From assembly GCF_004354045.1 (NCBI RefSeq), contig NZ_SMRT01000013.1, forward strand, positions 166,638 to 230,637: a DNA stretch of 64,000 bases. The letters are read 5' to 3'. The position numbers were made by a program, and so were the translations under genes. Below are positions 34,375-42,553 of the stretch, piece after piece (within the stretch, counting starts at the first letter, position 1; the number at the start of each line of letters is the position of its first letter). Under the pieces are notes generated by a model that was not told where the DNA came from, did not search any database, and worked only from the letters and a program-made list of their open reading frames with translations. This stretch comes from Paenibacillus piri (GTDB taxonomy: Bacteria > Bacillota > Bacilli > Paenibacillales > NBRC-103111).

Positions 34375-34660
34375 TTGTATCCCCCTTATCGTTATAAATA
34401 GCTTGGTTAAAATAAGCAGAGTCCAATATGCCTCCGTGTAATCCAGATTATACCATAATGTTAAGCGAATGGAATTTCAATATGTCTTATGACATAAATA
34501 TAATTGCTTGAAGCGGACAGGATGGCTAAAAAAAAGGATAGTCGGTGTCGCTTTCCGGACAAATATTGTTATACTGGAGATACATCAAAAATTGTCTGTT
34601 TTGTGCCAGATTATGATTATATATAATGAGAGTTGGACTTTATGAAAGGTGGTAATGATA

Positions 34661-35542
34661 GTGGAGCTGAATAAAGAGAAGACAGTGATTGGCCTGGTTG
34701 GAACCGGCGTGATGGGAAAAAGCATGGCCGGACATTTCATTAAAGCGGGCTACGAGGTGCATGTCTACAACCGGACAAAATCGAAAGCCGAAGACCTTCT
34801 GGAGCAGGGAGCCCGTTGGCAGGATTCTCCCGGCGAGTTGGCCAAGCATTGCAATGTGATTATTACGATGGTAGGCTTTCCAAGCGATGTGGAGGAAGTG
34901 TACTTGGGCGAGAGCGGAATTTTACGCAACGCCAAACCGAACAGCTTCCTGATCGATATGACCACGTCCAGCCCGGCGCTGGCCAAAAAAATCTACGATG
35001 CGGCGCGCGAGCATCAAATGGTGTCCCTGGATGCGCCGGTTTCCGGCGGAGACGTAGGTGCGAAGGAAGCGAGATTGTCGATTATGGTAGGCGGAGACAA
35101 AGAGGCGTTCGACGCCGTGCTGCCGCTGTTCGAAATCATCGGTAAAAATATTGTGTACCAAGGCCAGGCCGGTGCCGGCCAGCATACGAAGATGTGCAAT
35201 CAGATTGCTATTGCGAGCAATATGATCGGGGTATGCGAAGCGCTTGTTTATGCGAAAAAAGCGGGTCTGGACCCGACTACCGTATTGAAAAGTATCGAAT
35301 CCGGCGCAGCGGGAAGCTGGTCGCTCAGCAATCTGGCTCCGCGCATCATCAACGACAACTTTGCTCCGGGCTTCTACGTGAAGCATTTTATTAAAGATAT
35401 GGGCATCGCCCTGCAGGCGGCGGAAGAGATGAAGCTCGACATGCCGGGCTTGTCGCTGGCCAAGTCGTTGTACGAGCAGCTCGCCGCGATCGGCGAGGAA
35501 AACAGCGGCACGCAGGCACTGTACAAAATTATCGATAAGTAA
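34661..35542 (+). CDS. GarR/3-hydroxyisobutyrate-dehydrogenase-family reductase
   Basis: This 293-residue NAD(P)-dependent beta-hydroxyacid dehydrogenase has the Rossmann loop GLVGTGVMGKSMAGHF, substrate loop DAPVSGGDVGA and catalytic lysine in GAGQHTKMCNQIA. Family members reduce tartronate semialdehyde (GarR/GlxR) or oxidise 3-hydroxyisobutyrate. A glycerate kinase and CdaR regulator lie within 4 kb, which favours tartronate-semialdehyde reduction to glycerate. The GTG at 34661 has AGGTGG nine bases upstream; ATG 34655 is too close. A bidirectional terminator follows. Confidence 0.83.
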   Translation: MELNKEKTVIGLVGTGVMGKSMAGHFIKAGYEVHVYNRTKSKAEDLLEQGARWQDSPGELAKHCNVIITMVGFPSDVEEVYLGESGILRNAKPNSFLIDMTTSSPALAKKIYDAAREHQMVSLDAPVSGGDVGAKEARLSIMVGGDKEAFDAVLPLFEIIGKNIVYQGQAGAGQHTKMCNQIAIASNMIGVCEALVYAKKAGLDPTTVLKSIESGAAGSWSLSNLAPRIINDNFAPGFYVKHFIKDMGIALQAAEEMKLDMPGLSLAKSLYEQLAAIGEENSGTQALYKIIDK

Positions 35543-35697
35543 GCTCGTCGGACCGGCGGCTTCTTCGCCGGCGGGAGCGGACTGTGCGGCTGATTAAGCA
35601 AAAAGCAATCGCTTGAGGGAACATACGGGGTTACAGATGGCTGAAACAGGCGAGTACAGGCATTCGTGCTGAGTGCAAGGGCCCGCGATTGATACAT

Positions 35698-35747
35698 AAA
35701 GGACAGGTAAGCGTGGCTGCGTGCAGCGCGCGCTCCTGTCCTTTATT
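35698..35747. terminator. Bidirectional terminator between reductase and LarA-like genes
   Basis: A ten-base stem AAAGGACAGG/CCTGTCCTTT (35698-35707, 35735-35744) lies between two convergent genes, with T/A-rich flanks on both sides. Confidence 0.7.
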
Positions 35748-35771
35748 GTTGTGGCGGTATAAATGCCGGTG

Positions 35772-37034
35772 TTATTCTTCTACATACGGTATCGTCAGAG
35801 GGCCCTGCGGCAGTACGGCTACGCTCATGTTTTCGCCGTATTTACGCTTTAGCTCGCCGAGTGTTTCCTCTATGCTGCGCATCGGCTTGAGCATCGCCTG
35901 CCGGATTTCGTCATCCGGCAGGCTCGACTGCACATATACGTCGGCCCATACTTGTATGACCGCCTGCTTCTGAACCTGCCACTGGTCGAACATCCGGAAT
36001 TCGGGATTCTCAATCATGTCCAGCAGCTGCTGCGGGGTATCCGCCATCTGCAATATTTTCGCATAGTTGCCATGATTCGGGATGCCGTCCGAGCATTCGG
36101 CCGCGCACAGAATGGCTCCGCCCTGCTTGACGATTTTATGCGCGGCGCTCATGCCTTTAACCGCCTGATACAAATTTTGATCGAGCGGGTAGCCGGAGTT
36201 GGACGTAATCACGACGTCGAACCGCTGGTCGCAGCGCACCATGGCATGCTGCTTCGCATAGGCGCAGCCTTCGGCATGCGCGGCGAACAGCTCGCCGGCA
36301 AAGACGCCGGTGATCTGCTTCTCCCCATTGAGCGTCACGTTCAGCATAAACTCGGGCTTGCACATCAGATTGACTTCGCGGGCCATCTGCTGCAGCGGAT
36401 TGTTAACCATGTTGCCCCAGGTGGACAGCGGATTGCCGATCATTCTCGCATTATGGAACGTCATAATCGTTTCCAGCCCGGCGATGCCCGGCATAATGCC
36501 TTTGCAGCCGCCCGAGAAGCCTGCAAAAAAGTGGGGCTCGATAAATCCGGTCACAATCCGGAAATCGGCTTCTACATACGTTTTGTTCAAATAAGCGTCG
36601 CAGCCGAAGGAGCTGCGCCCGACCTTGACTAGCTCGGCAGGCTCCTGGCAATGATGGTTGATGACCTTCACTTGATCGACGACCGACGCTCCAAGCATTT
36701 GGACAAACTCCTCGCGGGTTTGGTCGCGATGCGTGCCGGTGCCGTTGACGATTGTAATCTGCTCGAGAGGCACGTGGGGGAGCTCCTTCAGGAGCCACGG
36801 CACGAGCTTGTGATTCGGCGTCGGCCGGGTAATATCGCTGATGACGATAACGATGCGGTCCGTCGCTTTGACCATCTCCCGCAGCGGAGGCGTCCCGATA
36901 GGCTGGCGCAGTGCTTCCAGCACAAGCCGCTCCTCGTCGGCCGCTCCCGACAGATCGTGCGGTTCTACGAGCACGGCGTGATCGGGCACTTCCACCGTCA
37001 ACCCGTGCTTGCCGTACAGCAAATTTGTTTTCAT
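35772..37034 (-). CDS. LarA-family nickel-pincer 2-hydroxyacid racemase/epimerase
   Basis: The 420-residue protein matches lactate racemase LarA. Key residues line up with the Lactobacillus enzyme at exact spacing: H102 (GTGTHR), H168 (IEPH), K178 (GGCKG, cofactor attachment) and H194 (MTFHN) correspond to H108, H174, K184 and H200. LarA homologues racemise various 2-hydroxyacids, so lactate is not assured. It is 19 bases downstream of the glycerate kinase, in one operon, which points to glycerate or a related acid. The cofactor genes larB, larC and larE are not in the window. The ATG at 37034 has AGGAGA nine bases away. Confidence 0.88.
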   Translation of the reverse strand: MKTNLLYGKHGLTVEVPDHAVLVEPHDLSGAADEERLVLEALRQPIGTPPLREMVKATDRIVIVISDITRPTPNHKLVPWLLKELPHVPLEQITIVNGTGTHRDQTREEFVQMLGASVVDQVKVINHHCQEPAELVKVGRSSFGCDAYLNKTYVEADFRIVTGFIEPHFFAGFSGGCKGIMPGIAGLETIMTFHNARMIGNPLSTWGNMVNNPLQQMAREVNLMCKPEFMLNVTLNGEKQITGVFAGELFAAHAEGCAYAKQHAMVRCDQRFDVVITSNSGYPLDQNLYQAVKGMSAAHKIVKQGGAILCAAECSDGIPNHGNYAKILQMADTPQQLLDMIENPEFRMFDQWQVQKQAVIQVWADVYVQSSLPDDEIRQAMLKPMRSIEETLGELKRKYGENMSVAVLPQGPLTIPYVEE

Positions 37035-37053
37035 TGGATTCACTCTCCTATGG

Positions 37054-38211
37054 TTAGCCTTTGGCGCGGGGCTGCGGATTGGCAGCCATGAACGTACGCA
37101 CGACCTGTTCGGCCGCCAGCTCCAGCAGCTCCGCGGCCCGGTCCATCGCTTCCTGCAGCGCCATCGGACCGTTCACGATGCTGTGGACGCTCGTAATGCC
37201 GAGACTGTGCAGCGATTCAATGCCTTTGCCCACCGAACCGGCGAGCGCCACGGTCGGAATGTTATGCTTTTTGGCTTCGAGCGCGATGCCCATCGGCGTT
37301 TTGCCGAAAGCGGTTTGGAAATCGATCTGGCCTTCGCCGGTAATGACCAGATCGGCGCCCTGCAAATGCTCGCGCAGCCCCGAATAGTGGATCACGACTT
37401 CGATGCCGGGCTTGATCGTGGTCGGGAAGAAAGCGAGAAACGCCCCGCCGATCCCGCCCGCCGCTCCGGCTCCCGGCAGTTCATGTACACGAGTGCCGGT
37501 TTTCGCCTCAATGACATCGGCCCAAACGGTCATATTCCGCTCGAGCTCCTGCACGATATCGGGAGTGGCGCCCTTTTGCGGGCCATACACATGGGAAGCT
37601 CCCTTCGGGCCGATAAAAGGATTCTGCACATCCGAGGCGATCAGAAAGCGGGATTCGGCAATGCGCCGATCCCACGCGCTATCGTCAATCGCGGCGATCC
37701 CGCCCAGCGCGCCGCCGCCCCAGCCGACCTGGCCGCCCGAGGCGTCCAGCAGCTTCATCCCGAGCGCCTGCAGCATGCCGGCGCCGCCGTCATTCGTGGC
37801 GCTTCCGCCCAGCGCCAAAATAAATTCGCGGCAGCCGGCGTCCAGCGCCTGCTTGATGAGCTCGCCGGTGCCGTAGGTGGTGGCGGCGAGCGGATCGCGC
37901 TGCTCGGGGGCGATCAGGTACAGGCCGGATGCGCTGGCCATTTCGATGACCGCGGCAAGCCGGTCCTGCCCGATCAAGCCGTACGCCGCTTCGACGGGCT
38001 GGCCGAGCGGTCCGGTTACAATGGCGGCCACCTTTTGGCCGCCTGCGGCATGGATGAGGCTGTCCAGCGTGCCTTCTCCGCCGTCGGCGACAGGCACCTT
38101 CACGGTTTCGGCCTGCGGCCAATACCGCTTGATACCTTGCTCGATAGCTGCTGCGGCATCCGCAGCGCTGATACTGCCTTTAAAGGAATCGGGAGCAATA
38201 ACAATTTTCAA
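37054..38211 (-). CDS. glxK: Glycerate kinase (GarK/GlxK type)
   Basis: This 385-residue enzyme opens with MKIVIAPDSFKGSISA and contains VADGGEGTLDSL, ALGGSATNDGGAGML and TGEGQIDFQTAFGKTP, all diagnostic of type-2 glycerate kinases that make 2-phosphoglycerate from D-glycerate with ATP. Length is normal. The start is taken as TTG at 38211, with AAGGA ten bases upstream; TTG 38217 is too close. It forms an operon with the LarA-like gene and is divergent from the CdaR-type regulator, which in enteric bacteria responds to glycerate. Confidence 0.92.
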   Translation of the reverse strand: MKIVIAPDSFKGSISAADAAAAIEQGIKRYWPQAETVKVPVADGGEGTLDSLIHAAGGQKVAAIVTGPLGQPVEAAYGLIGQDRLAAVIEMASASGLYLIAPEQRDPLAATTYGTGELIKQALDAGCREFILALGGSATNDGGAGMLQALGMKLLDASGGQVGWGGGALGGIAAIDDSAWDRRIAESRFLIASDVQNPFIGPKGASHVYGPQKGATPDIVQELERNMTVWADVIEAKTGTRVHELPGAGAAGGIGGAFLAFFPTTIKPGIEVVIHYSGLREHLQGADLVITGEGQIDFQTAFGKTPMGIALEAKKHNIPTVALAGSVGKGIESLHSLGITSVHSIVNGPMALQEAMDRAAELLELAAEQVVRTFMAANPQPRAKG

Positions 38212-38365
38212 GTGCAACGCGTCCTTCCATGAATGGATTGAAATGTCGGTCGGTTGTCGACTGCCTCAGGCTATTATCCCGGCTCGCCCATAAAGTGCTA
38301 TGCGGCTTGCCCCGGGTTTGCAGGGCTTAATTCCGCTTCGAACCGAAGCTATCCGATATAAGGCT

Positions 38366-38371
38366 ATTATA
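38366..38371 (-). promoter_or_regulatory. Possible -10 of the glycerate kinase operon
   Basis: TATAAT on the minus strand lies about 155 bases upstream of the kinase start in an AT-rich intergenic region. No convincing -35 is seen. Confidence 0.3.
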
Positions 38372-38485
38372 TAGGAGGACAAACGTGAAATAATTAGTTA
38401 TGATATATAAAAATGCACTGCGCAGCTTGTAGTTTTATATGCACAAGGCACAAATATTCGCTCTTACGGGAAAGGAGCTGTCAGC

Positions 38486-39619
38486 GTGATTACAAAAGAT
38501 ATTGCCGAAAGCATTGTCCGAGAGACGATGCATCGCCTGCACCGGAATATTAATATGATGGACATCGACGGGCGGATCATCGCTTCGGGTGACAGCACAC
38601 GACTGGGGGAGCGCCATGAAGGGGCGCTGGAAGCCATTCGCACCGGTAAGCCGGTCGTCGTCCACGAGACGGACCGGCCGCATTGGAAGGGGAGCCAATG
38701 CGGGATTAATGTGCCCATCCTTTTTCTCGGGCAAACGGTCGGTGCGGTCGGAATTACCGGCCGGCCCGAAGAGGTTGCCGAATTCGGCGAAATCGTAAAG
38801 ATGACGATCGAGCTTATGCTGAATCAGACGCTTTTGGCGTCGCAGCAGGAATGGCGCAACCGGGCTAAAGAAGCCGTTATGGAGGAGCTGCTCAAAGACA
38901 GTCCCGATTTTGCCGCGGCCGACGACCGCTTGCGGAGGCTAAATTTCCGATTGACGCCTTCTTATTATGCCCTCATCTTGGAAACCGATCAGGAGCTGGC
39001 CTATAAGGAGCAGCTTGTCAAAAAGCTGGAGGATGCGGCCGGTCCCGGACAAGCTTTGGCCGTAATCGGCCGCGGTCTCCATATTTATGTGCTGATGCAT
39101 GGCCTGACCGAAGACAAAGCGGCTCGGCTGCGGGTACGGATGGCGGAGATGCTGGAGCATGCCCGAGTCCCGTACCGCATGGGCTATTCCCTTCCGGCGC
39201 AGGACCTTAGCGATATTCCTGCCGCCTTTCGCGAAGCGGGGTATGCCCTGCTGTTCGGCGGCAGGGAAGTAGGGATGACCGCTTATGCCGGTCTGGAGCC
39301 GCGGGCGATTGTATTTCAATCCGAATCGCTCTGCAAACGGAGGTTTGCGGAACGGCTGCTCGGCGGACTGCCCGAGCAACTGGTCGAGACGCTGCAGGCT
39401 TATTTGGACTGCGGTATGAGCATCCACGAGGCCGCTCAGTCGCTGTACGTGCACAGGAACACGATGATTTACCGGCTGAAGCGGATCAAGGAGCTGACGG
39501 GCAGCGATCCACAGGTGTTCCGGGATGCGGCGTCGCTGCAGATGGCGTTATGGATCGCTTCCGAGCGTGAAGCGGCGCCGTCGGCGGAAGCCGGACATCG
39601 TCCGGATTCTGCCGGGTAG
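38486..39619 (+). CDS. CdaR/SdaR-type sugar-diacid regulator
   Basis: The 377-residue protein has the CdaR layout: an N-terminal diacid-recognition domain (about 5-130, ITKDIAESIVRETMHR and ASGDSTRLGERHEGA), a GGDEF-like middle and a C-terminal PucR-type helix-turn-helix (about 310-365, MSIHEAAQSLYVHRNTMIYRL, given here to its core). In Escherichia coli CdaR activates glucarate/galactarate/glycerate genes. It is divergent from glycerate kinase-LarA, its probable target. The start is GTG with AAAGGAG eight bases upstream. Confidence 0.9.
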   Translation: MITKDIAESIVRETMHRLHRNINMMDIDGRIIASGDSTRLGERHEGALEAIRTGKPVVVHETDRPHWKGSQCGINVPILFLGQTVGAVGITGRPEEVAEFGEIVKMTIELMLNQTLLASQQEWRNRAKEAVMEELLKDSPDFAAADDRLRRLNFRLTPSYYALILETDQELAYKEQLVKKLEDAAGPGQALAVIGRGLHIYVLMHGLTEDKAARLRVRMAEMLEHARVPYRMGYSLPAQDLSDIPAAFREAGYALLFGGREVGMTAYAGLEPRAIVFQSESLCKRRFAERLLGGLPEQLVETLQAYLDCGMSIHEAAQSLYVHRNTMIYRLKRIKELTGSDPQVFRDAASLQMALWIASEREAAPSAEAGHRPDSAG

Positions 39620-39673
39620 GACGGCCGCATCTAAAATCTTTATAGGTTTAATGCCGTTCATGCCTGAAAACCG

Positions 39674-39713
39674 GAAAGGCCAACCCCCTGGCGTAAAGGA
39701 GATCGGCCTTTCT
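39674..39713. terminator. Terminator between CdaR and LigB-type genes
   Basis: The stem GAAAGGCC/GGCCTTTC (39674-39681, 39705-39712) sits between convergent genes, with T-rich and A-rich flanks allowing use in both directions. Confidence 0.65.
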
Positions 39714-39727
39714 TGCGATTGCGTATT

Positions 39728-40504
39728 TTAAAACTGCAGGATCATGTTGCTAAGCGAGCCATACTGGTAGCTCTGATGAACCAGCTCGGGCTTGCGGTGC
39801 TTGTCGCCGGCGCCCATAGCGATAAATAGCGGCAGGAAATGTTCCTGATCCGGTGTGGCGTCCTGCGAGTGCGGGGCGAGACGCCCGTATTGGAACAAGG
39901 CGTCGGTATCCCAGCTTTGAATATGCCGGATCATCCAGTCATCGAACTCCTTAGCCCAGCCGTCAACGCGGTCGGGGTAACGCAAATCGAGCTTGCGGAA
40001 ATTATGCACTGTGGCTCCGCTGCCGATTACGACGAGGCTGCGCTGCTCGACAAGCTCCGCAAGCGCCTGACCGATGCGGTATTGCCGCTCCGGTGAAAGC
40101 AGCGGATTGACGGACAACGCAATGACCGGAATGTCCGCCCCCGGAAACAAATGCTTCAGAACCACCCATGCGCCGTGATCCAGGCCGCGGGTCGAATTGA
40201 ATTGAGCTGCGATTCCCGCAGCTTGGAACTGGGCGCGAACCTCGTCGGCGATTGCTTTGGAGCCGTGGGCCGGGTAGGTTACACGGAACAGCTCATCCGG
40301 GAATCCGCCGAAATCGTAGATCGTTTCATAGGCGCTGTCGGTATAGGTCAAGGATTGCTCCTGGTTCACCCAATGGGCGCTGAACAAAATAACCGCCTCC
40401 GGCTTGCCTAGTTTTTCACCCAGACGGCGTATATCCCGGGTATACGGAATATCTTGAATAGCCAGCATAGGCGAGCCATGTCCAATGAAAAAAGATGCTC
40501 CCAT
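39728..40504 (-). CDS. LigB-superfamily (DODA-type) extradiol dioxygenase
   Basis: This 258-residue protein resembles YgiD/4,5-DOPA extradiol dioxygenases. Metal-site histidines fall in FIGHGSP (H9), SAHW (H44, 35 residues later as in the family), GLDHGAW, GATVHNF and EHFLP. It should cleave catechol rings next to the diol with Fe or Zn. The ATG at 40504 has AGGAGG eight bases upstream. A DoxX gene lies about 100 bases upstream on the same strand. This resembles the CatD(DoxX)-CatE pair of Bacillus, which removes catechols during quinone stress, although CatE belongs to another dioxygenase family. Confidence 0.87.
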   Translation of the reverse strand: MGASFFIGHGSPMLAIQDIPYTRDIRRLGEKLGKPEAVILFSAHWVNQEQSLTYTDSAYETIYDFGGFPDELFRVTYPAHGSKAIADEVRAQFQAAGIAAQFNSTRGLDHGAWVVLKHLFPGADIPVIALSVNPLLSPERQYRIGQALAELVEQRSLVVIGSGATVHNFRKLDLRYPDRVDGWAKEFDDWMIRHIQSWDTDALFQYGRLAPHSQDATPDQEHFLPLFIAMGAGDKHRKPELVHQSYQYGSLSNMILQF

Positions 40505-40607
40505 TTTCATTGCCTCCTCATTATATTAGGGTCAATTTTTCAATTCCGTTTATTACAAGGCTGAGCCTCGCAGGGGATCAGCAGAGATACACAATCTCAA
40601 GCGCTAT

Positions 40608-41027
40608 TTACTTGCTTACGGTCGAAGACTGACGCGAAAACAGAAGACGGTCTAGGCCCCAGCCTCTGGCGGGTTCAACCGTGAGCGATAGCGCCGCGAG
40701 CATATAGGCAAGCTCCAATTCGAAGCCGGCGGCCTGCGCGTTGCCGAGCAGCCCCATCGGCAGCTTCACGACCACAATGGCCCCGATCATCAACAATACA
40801 TAAATGATCGAAATATAACGGGTGGCGAAGCCGACGATGAGCGCCACGCCGCCGAGCAGCTCCAAATAAGCGACAACATAGCCGAACATGCCCGGCAGGC
40901 CGATACTGTCGAACCACCCCGCAACATTGGCCAGTCCCATCTGAAACTTGGCAATCCCATGTCCGATAAACATGCCACCTAATAGAATGCGTACAATTGT
41001 ATAAATGATACTGCTTCCTGCATTCAT
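40608..41027 (-). CDS. DoxX-family membrane protein
   Basis: The 139-residue protein has four hydrophobic helices and DoxX landmarks: RILLGGMFIGHGIAKF at the start, MFGYVVAYLELLGGVALIVG and a KLPMGLLG loop. DoxX proteins act with dioxygenases or redox partners at the membrane in oxidative or quinone stress; the mechanism is not settled. GGAGG lies eight bases before the ATG at 41027. A perfect 13-base palindrome lies 30 bases upstream. Confidence 0.86.
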   Translation of the reverse strand: MNAGSSIIYTIVRILLGGMFIGHGIAKFQMGLANVAGWFDSIGLPGMFGYVVAYLELLGGVALIVGFATRYISIIYVLLMIGAIVVVKLPMGLLGNAQAAGFELELAYMLAALSLTVEPARGWGLDRLLFSRQSSTVSK

Positions 41028-41056
41028 TTTTTTTGCCTCCACAACTTTAATATAGT

Positions 41057-41069
41057 AAGTAAGTTACTT
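41057..41069. promoter_or_regulatory. Perfect palindrome AAGTAAGTTACTT upstream of DoxX-LigB
   Basis: AAGTAA-G-TTACTT lies 30 bases before the DoxX start, within an AT-rich promoter zone. The TTAC/GTAA half-sites resemble those recorded for MarR/DUF24-type quinone sensors (YodB/CatR) of Bacillus, which control the analogous catDE pair. No such regulator gene is in the window. Confidence 0.55.
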
Positions 41070-41191
41070 TTGATAAAAATTTATCACGAACAACGACCGC
41101 AGTCAAGAAAAATATTTATAAAATAAAAATAACTTATCTATTACTTATATTTCTGTTACCGACGCTGCCCTTGCAAACACCGCCTTTAAAC

Positions 41192-41229
41192 AAAAAAGCT
41201 CTATTCACCTGTGCAGGCAGAACAGAGCT
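41192..41229 (-). terminator. Terminator of the XRE-cupin regulator gene
   Basis: AGCTCT/AGAGCT outer stem with GTTC/GAA(T) inner pairs; read on the minus strand it ends in six T. It lies about 47 bases after the regulator's stop codon. Confidence 0.75.
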
Positions 41230-41275
41230 GTCTTGATGAAGCATGAGCCGGCTTACCGGTACTTTTCGGGGCGCT

Positions 41276-41812
41276 TTAGCCCATTCGGCTGCCATTGTAG
41301 CTGGCGATCAGCACAACCGCCGGCTCCTCGCCGATATTTATGACCTGGTGCGGAACAAACGATTGCCATGAAAACGTATCGCCTTCCTCCACCATGTACT
41401 CGTCTTCCCCTTGTCTGGCCAGCAGCTTTCCTTTCAGCACAAGGTGGCTTTCCACCCCTTCATGCGTATTGGTGTCCGTGATGGAGGGAGGACCCGGCGG
41501 AACCTCAATCAACATCAGGCGCAAGCCGCCAACCTCGCCCAGATGTTCGACCTTTTGCCGGTCCCTGTACATGCTGAACGAGCGCTCGTCCTTGCGCGTC
41601 ACCTTCATCCGTTCCTCCTGCTTTAACAGCAAAAAGGCAAGCGGAACCTGTAAAACGCCGGCGATAGCGTCGAGCGTGGACAGGGAAGGAGACGTCTTAT
41701 TGTTTTCAACGAGACTCAAAAACCCTTGCGACAGCCCTGTCGCCTCGCATAGCTGTCCGATCGTAATGCCTTTCTTTTTGCGTATAGCTCTTATGGTTGC
41801 TCCTACTTCCAT
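41276..41812 (-). CDS. XRE-family regulator with C-terminal cupin domain
   Basis: The 178-residue protein combines an N-terminal helix-turn-helix (about 1-60, IRAIRKKKGITIGQLCEATG and GFLSLVENN) with a C-terminal cupin (about 100-175, HEGVESHLVLKGKLLARQGE and FVPHQVINIGEEPAVV). This PuuR/SutR-like design senses a small molecule in the cupin barrel. ATG 41812 is preferred because family proteins begin with M-x-(V/I)-G-x-x-I-R; ATG 41827 five codons upstream is possible. It is monocistronic with its own terminator. The target is unknown. Confidence 0.87.
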   Translation of the reverse strand: MEVGATIRAIRKKKGITIGQLCEATGLSQGFLSLVENNKTSPSLSTLDAIAGVLQVPLAFLLLKQEERMKVTRKDERSFSMYRDRQKVEHLGEVGGLRLMLIEVPPGPPSITDTNTHEGVESHLVLKGKLLARQGEDEYMVEEGDTFSWQSFVPHQVINIGEEPAVVLIASYNGSRMG

Positions 41813-42111
41813 CGATTCCAGCCCCATTTAATTCATAATATATCACGCGGCGCCACCCGTCGGGCACGCTTTTATTCATTATAATACAACAAATGAAAAC
41901 GCGGGGCGACCGCGGCGAGTCGAATCGAGCTCACCCGGAATAAAGCTATGGCGGACTGTTAAATGAGCATGATCGATAATACCCGAACACGAAAACAACG
42001 GCTTCCCCTGTATCGGGAAAGCCGCTGTCTCATTGTCCGGACGATGAAGGCACTCAATAGGTCGAACCGGGATCAAGCGGCAGCCGCTGGTAAAGCCTTA
42101 TGTAGCCGGTA

Positions 42112-42282
42112 CTATGCGCGAATGCCGCACTCTCTGATTAACGTCGGCCAGTGCAGGACGAACATTTCTTTCCATTTGTTCTCCGGCAGCTCATTAATCC
42201 AGTTTGCGATCTGATCGAGCCCCATGTCTTGCAGTTTCAACATAACTTGTTCTTTTTCACACAATAGTTCTGCTGCCAACAC
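42112..42282 (-). CDS. Small alpha-helical protein, unknown function
   Basis: The 56-residue protein is predicted all-helical (LLCEKEQVMLKLQDMGLDQIANWINELP, quoted in part: LLCEKEQVMLKLQDMG), with aromatic residues near the end (WKEMFVLHWPTLI). GGAGGG lies seven bases before the GTG at 42282, a strong start signal. I do not recognise a family. It lies alone upstream of no obvious partner. Confidence 0.55.
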   Translation of the reverse strand: MLAAELLCEKEQVMLKLQDMGLDQIANWINELPENKWKEMFVLHWPTLIRECGIRA

Positions 42283-42403
42283 AACGAATCCCTCCAAATA
42301 ATCGTAATCCTAACAAATTATACTATGCTCCGAATTGGTAAAATGTACCTAAAACGCTTTTTAAATATATATGGACACGCACATTCTCCACGAAATGGGC
42401 GCA

Positions 42404-42437
42404 TAAAAAAACGGCGTTGCCCGCAAACGGGAAACGG
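42404..42437 (-). terminator. Terminator downstream of glnS
   Basis: On the minus strand a CGTTTCCCG-tttg-CGGGCAACG hairpin is followed by seven T. It lies about 115 bases after the glnS stop. Confidence 0.7.
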
Positions 42438-42553
42438 CCGCCTAATTTTGTTGAAAGTAAAAGTTTTTTTATACTTTGCTTCGCACAACCTTGACAAACG
42501 CGCTCGTCTCAAAGAACGGCGAAACCGTTTATCCTTGCAGCCGCGCATCGTTT

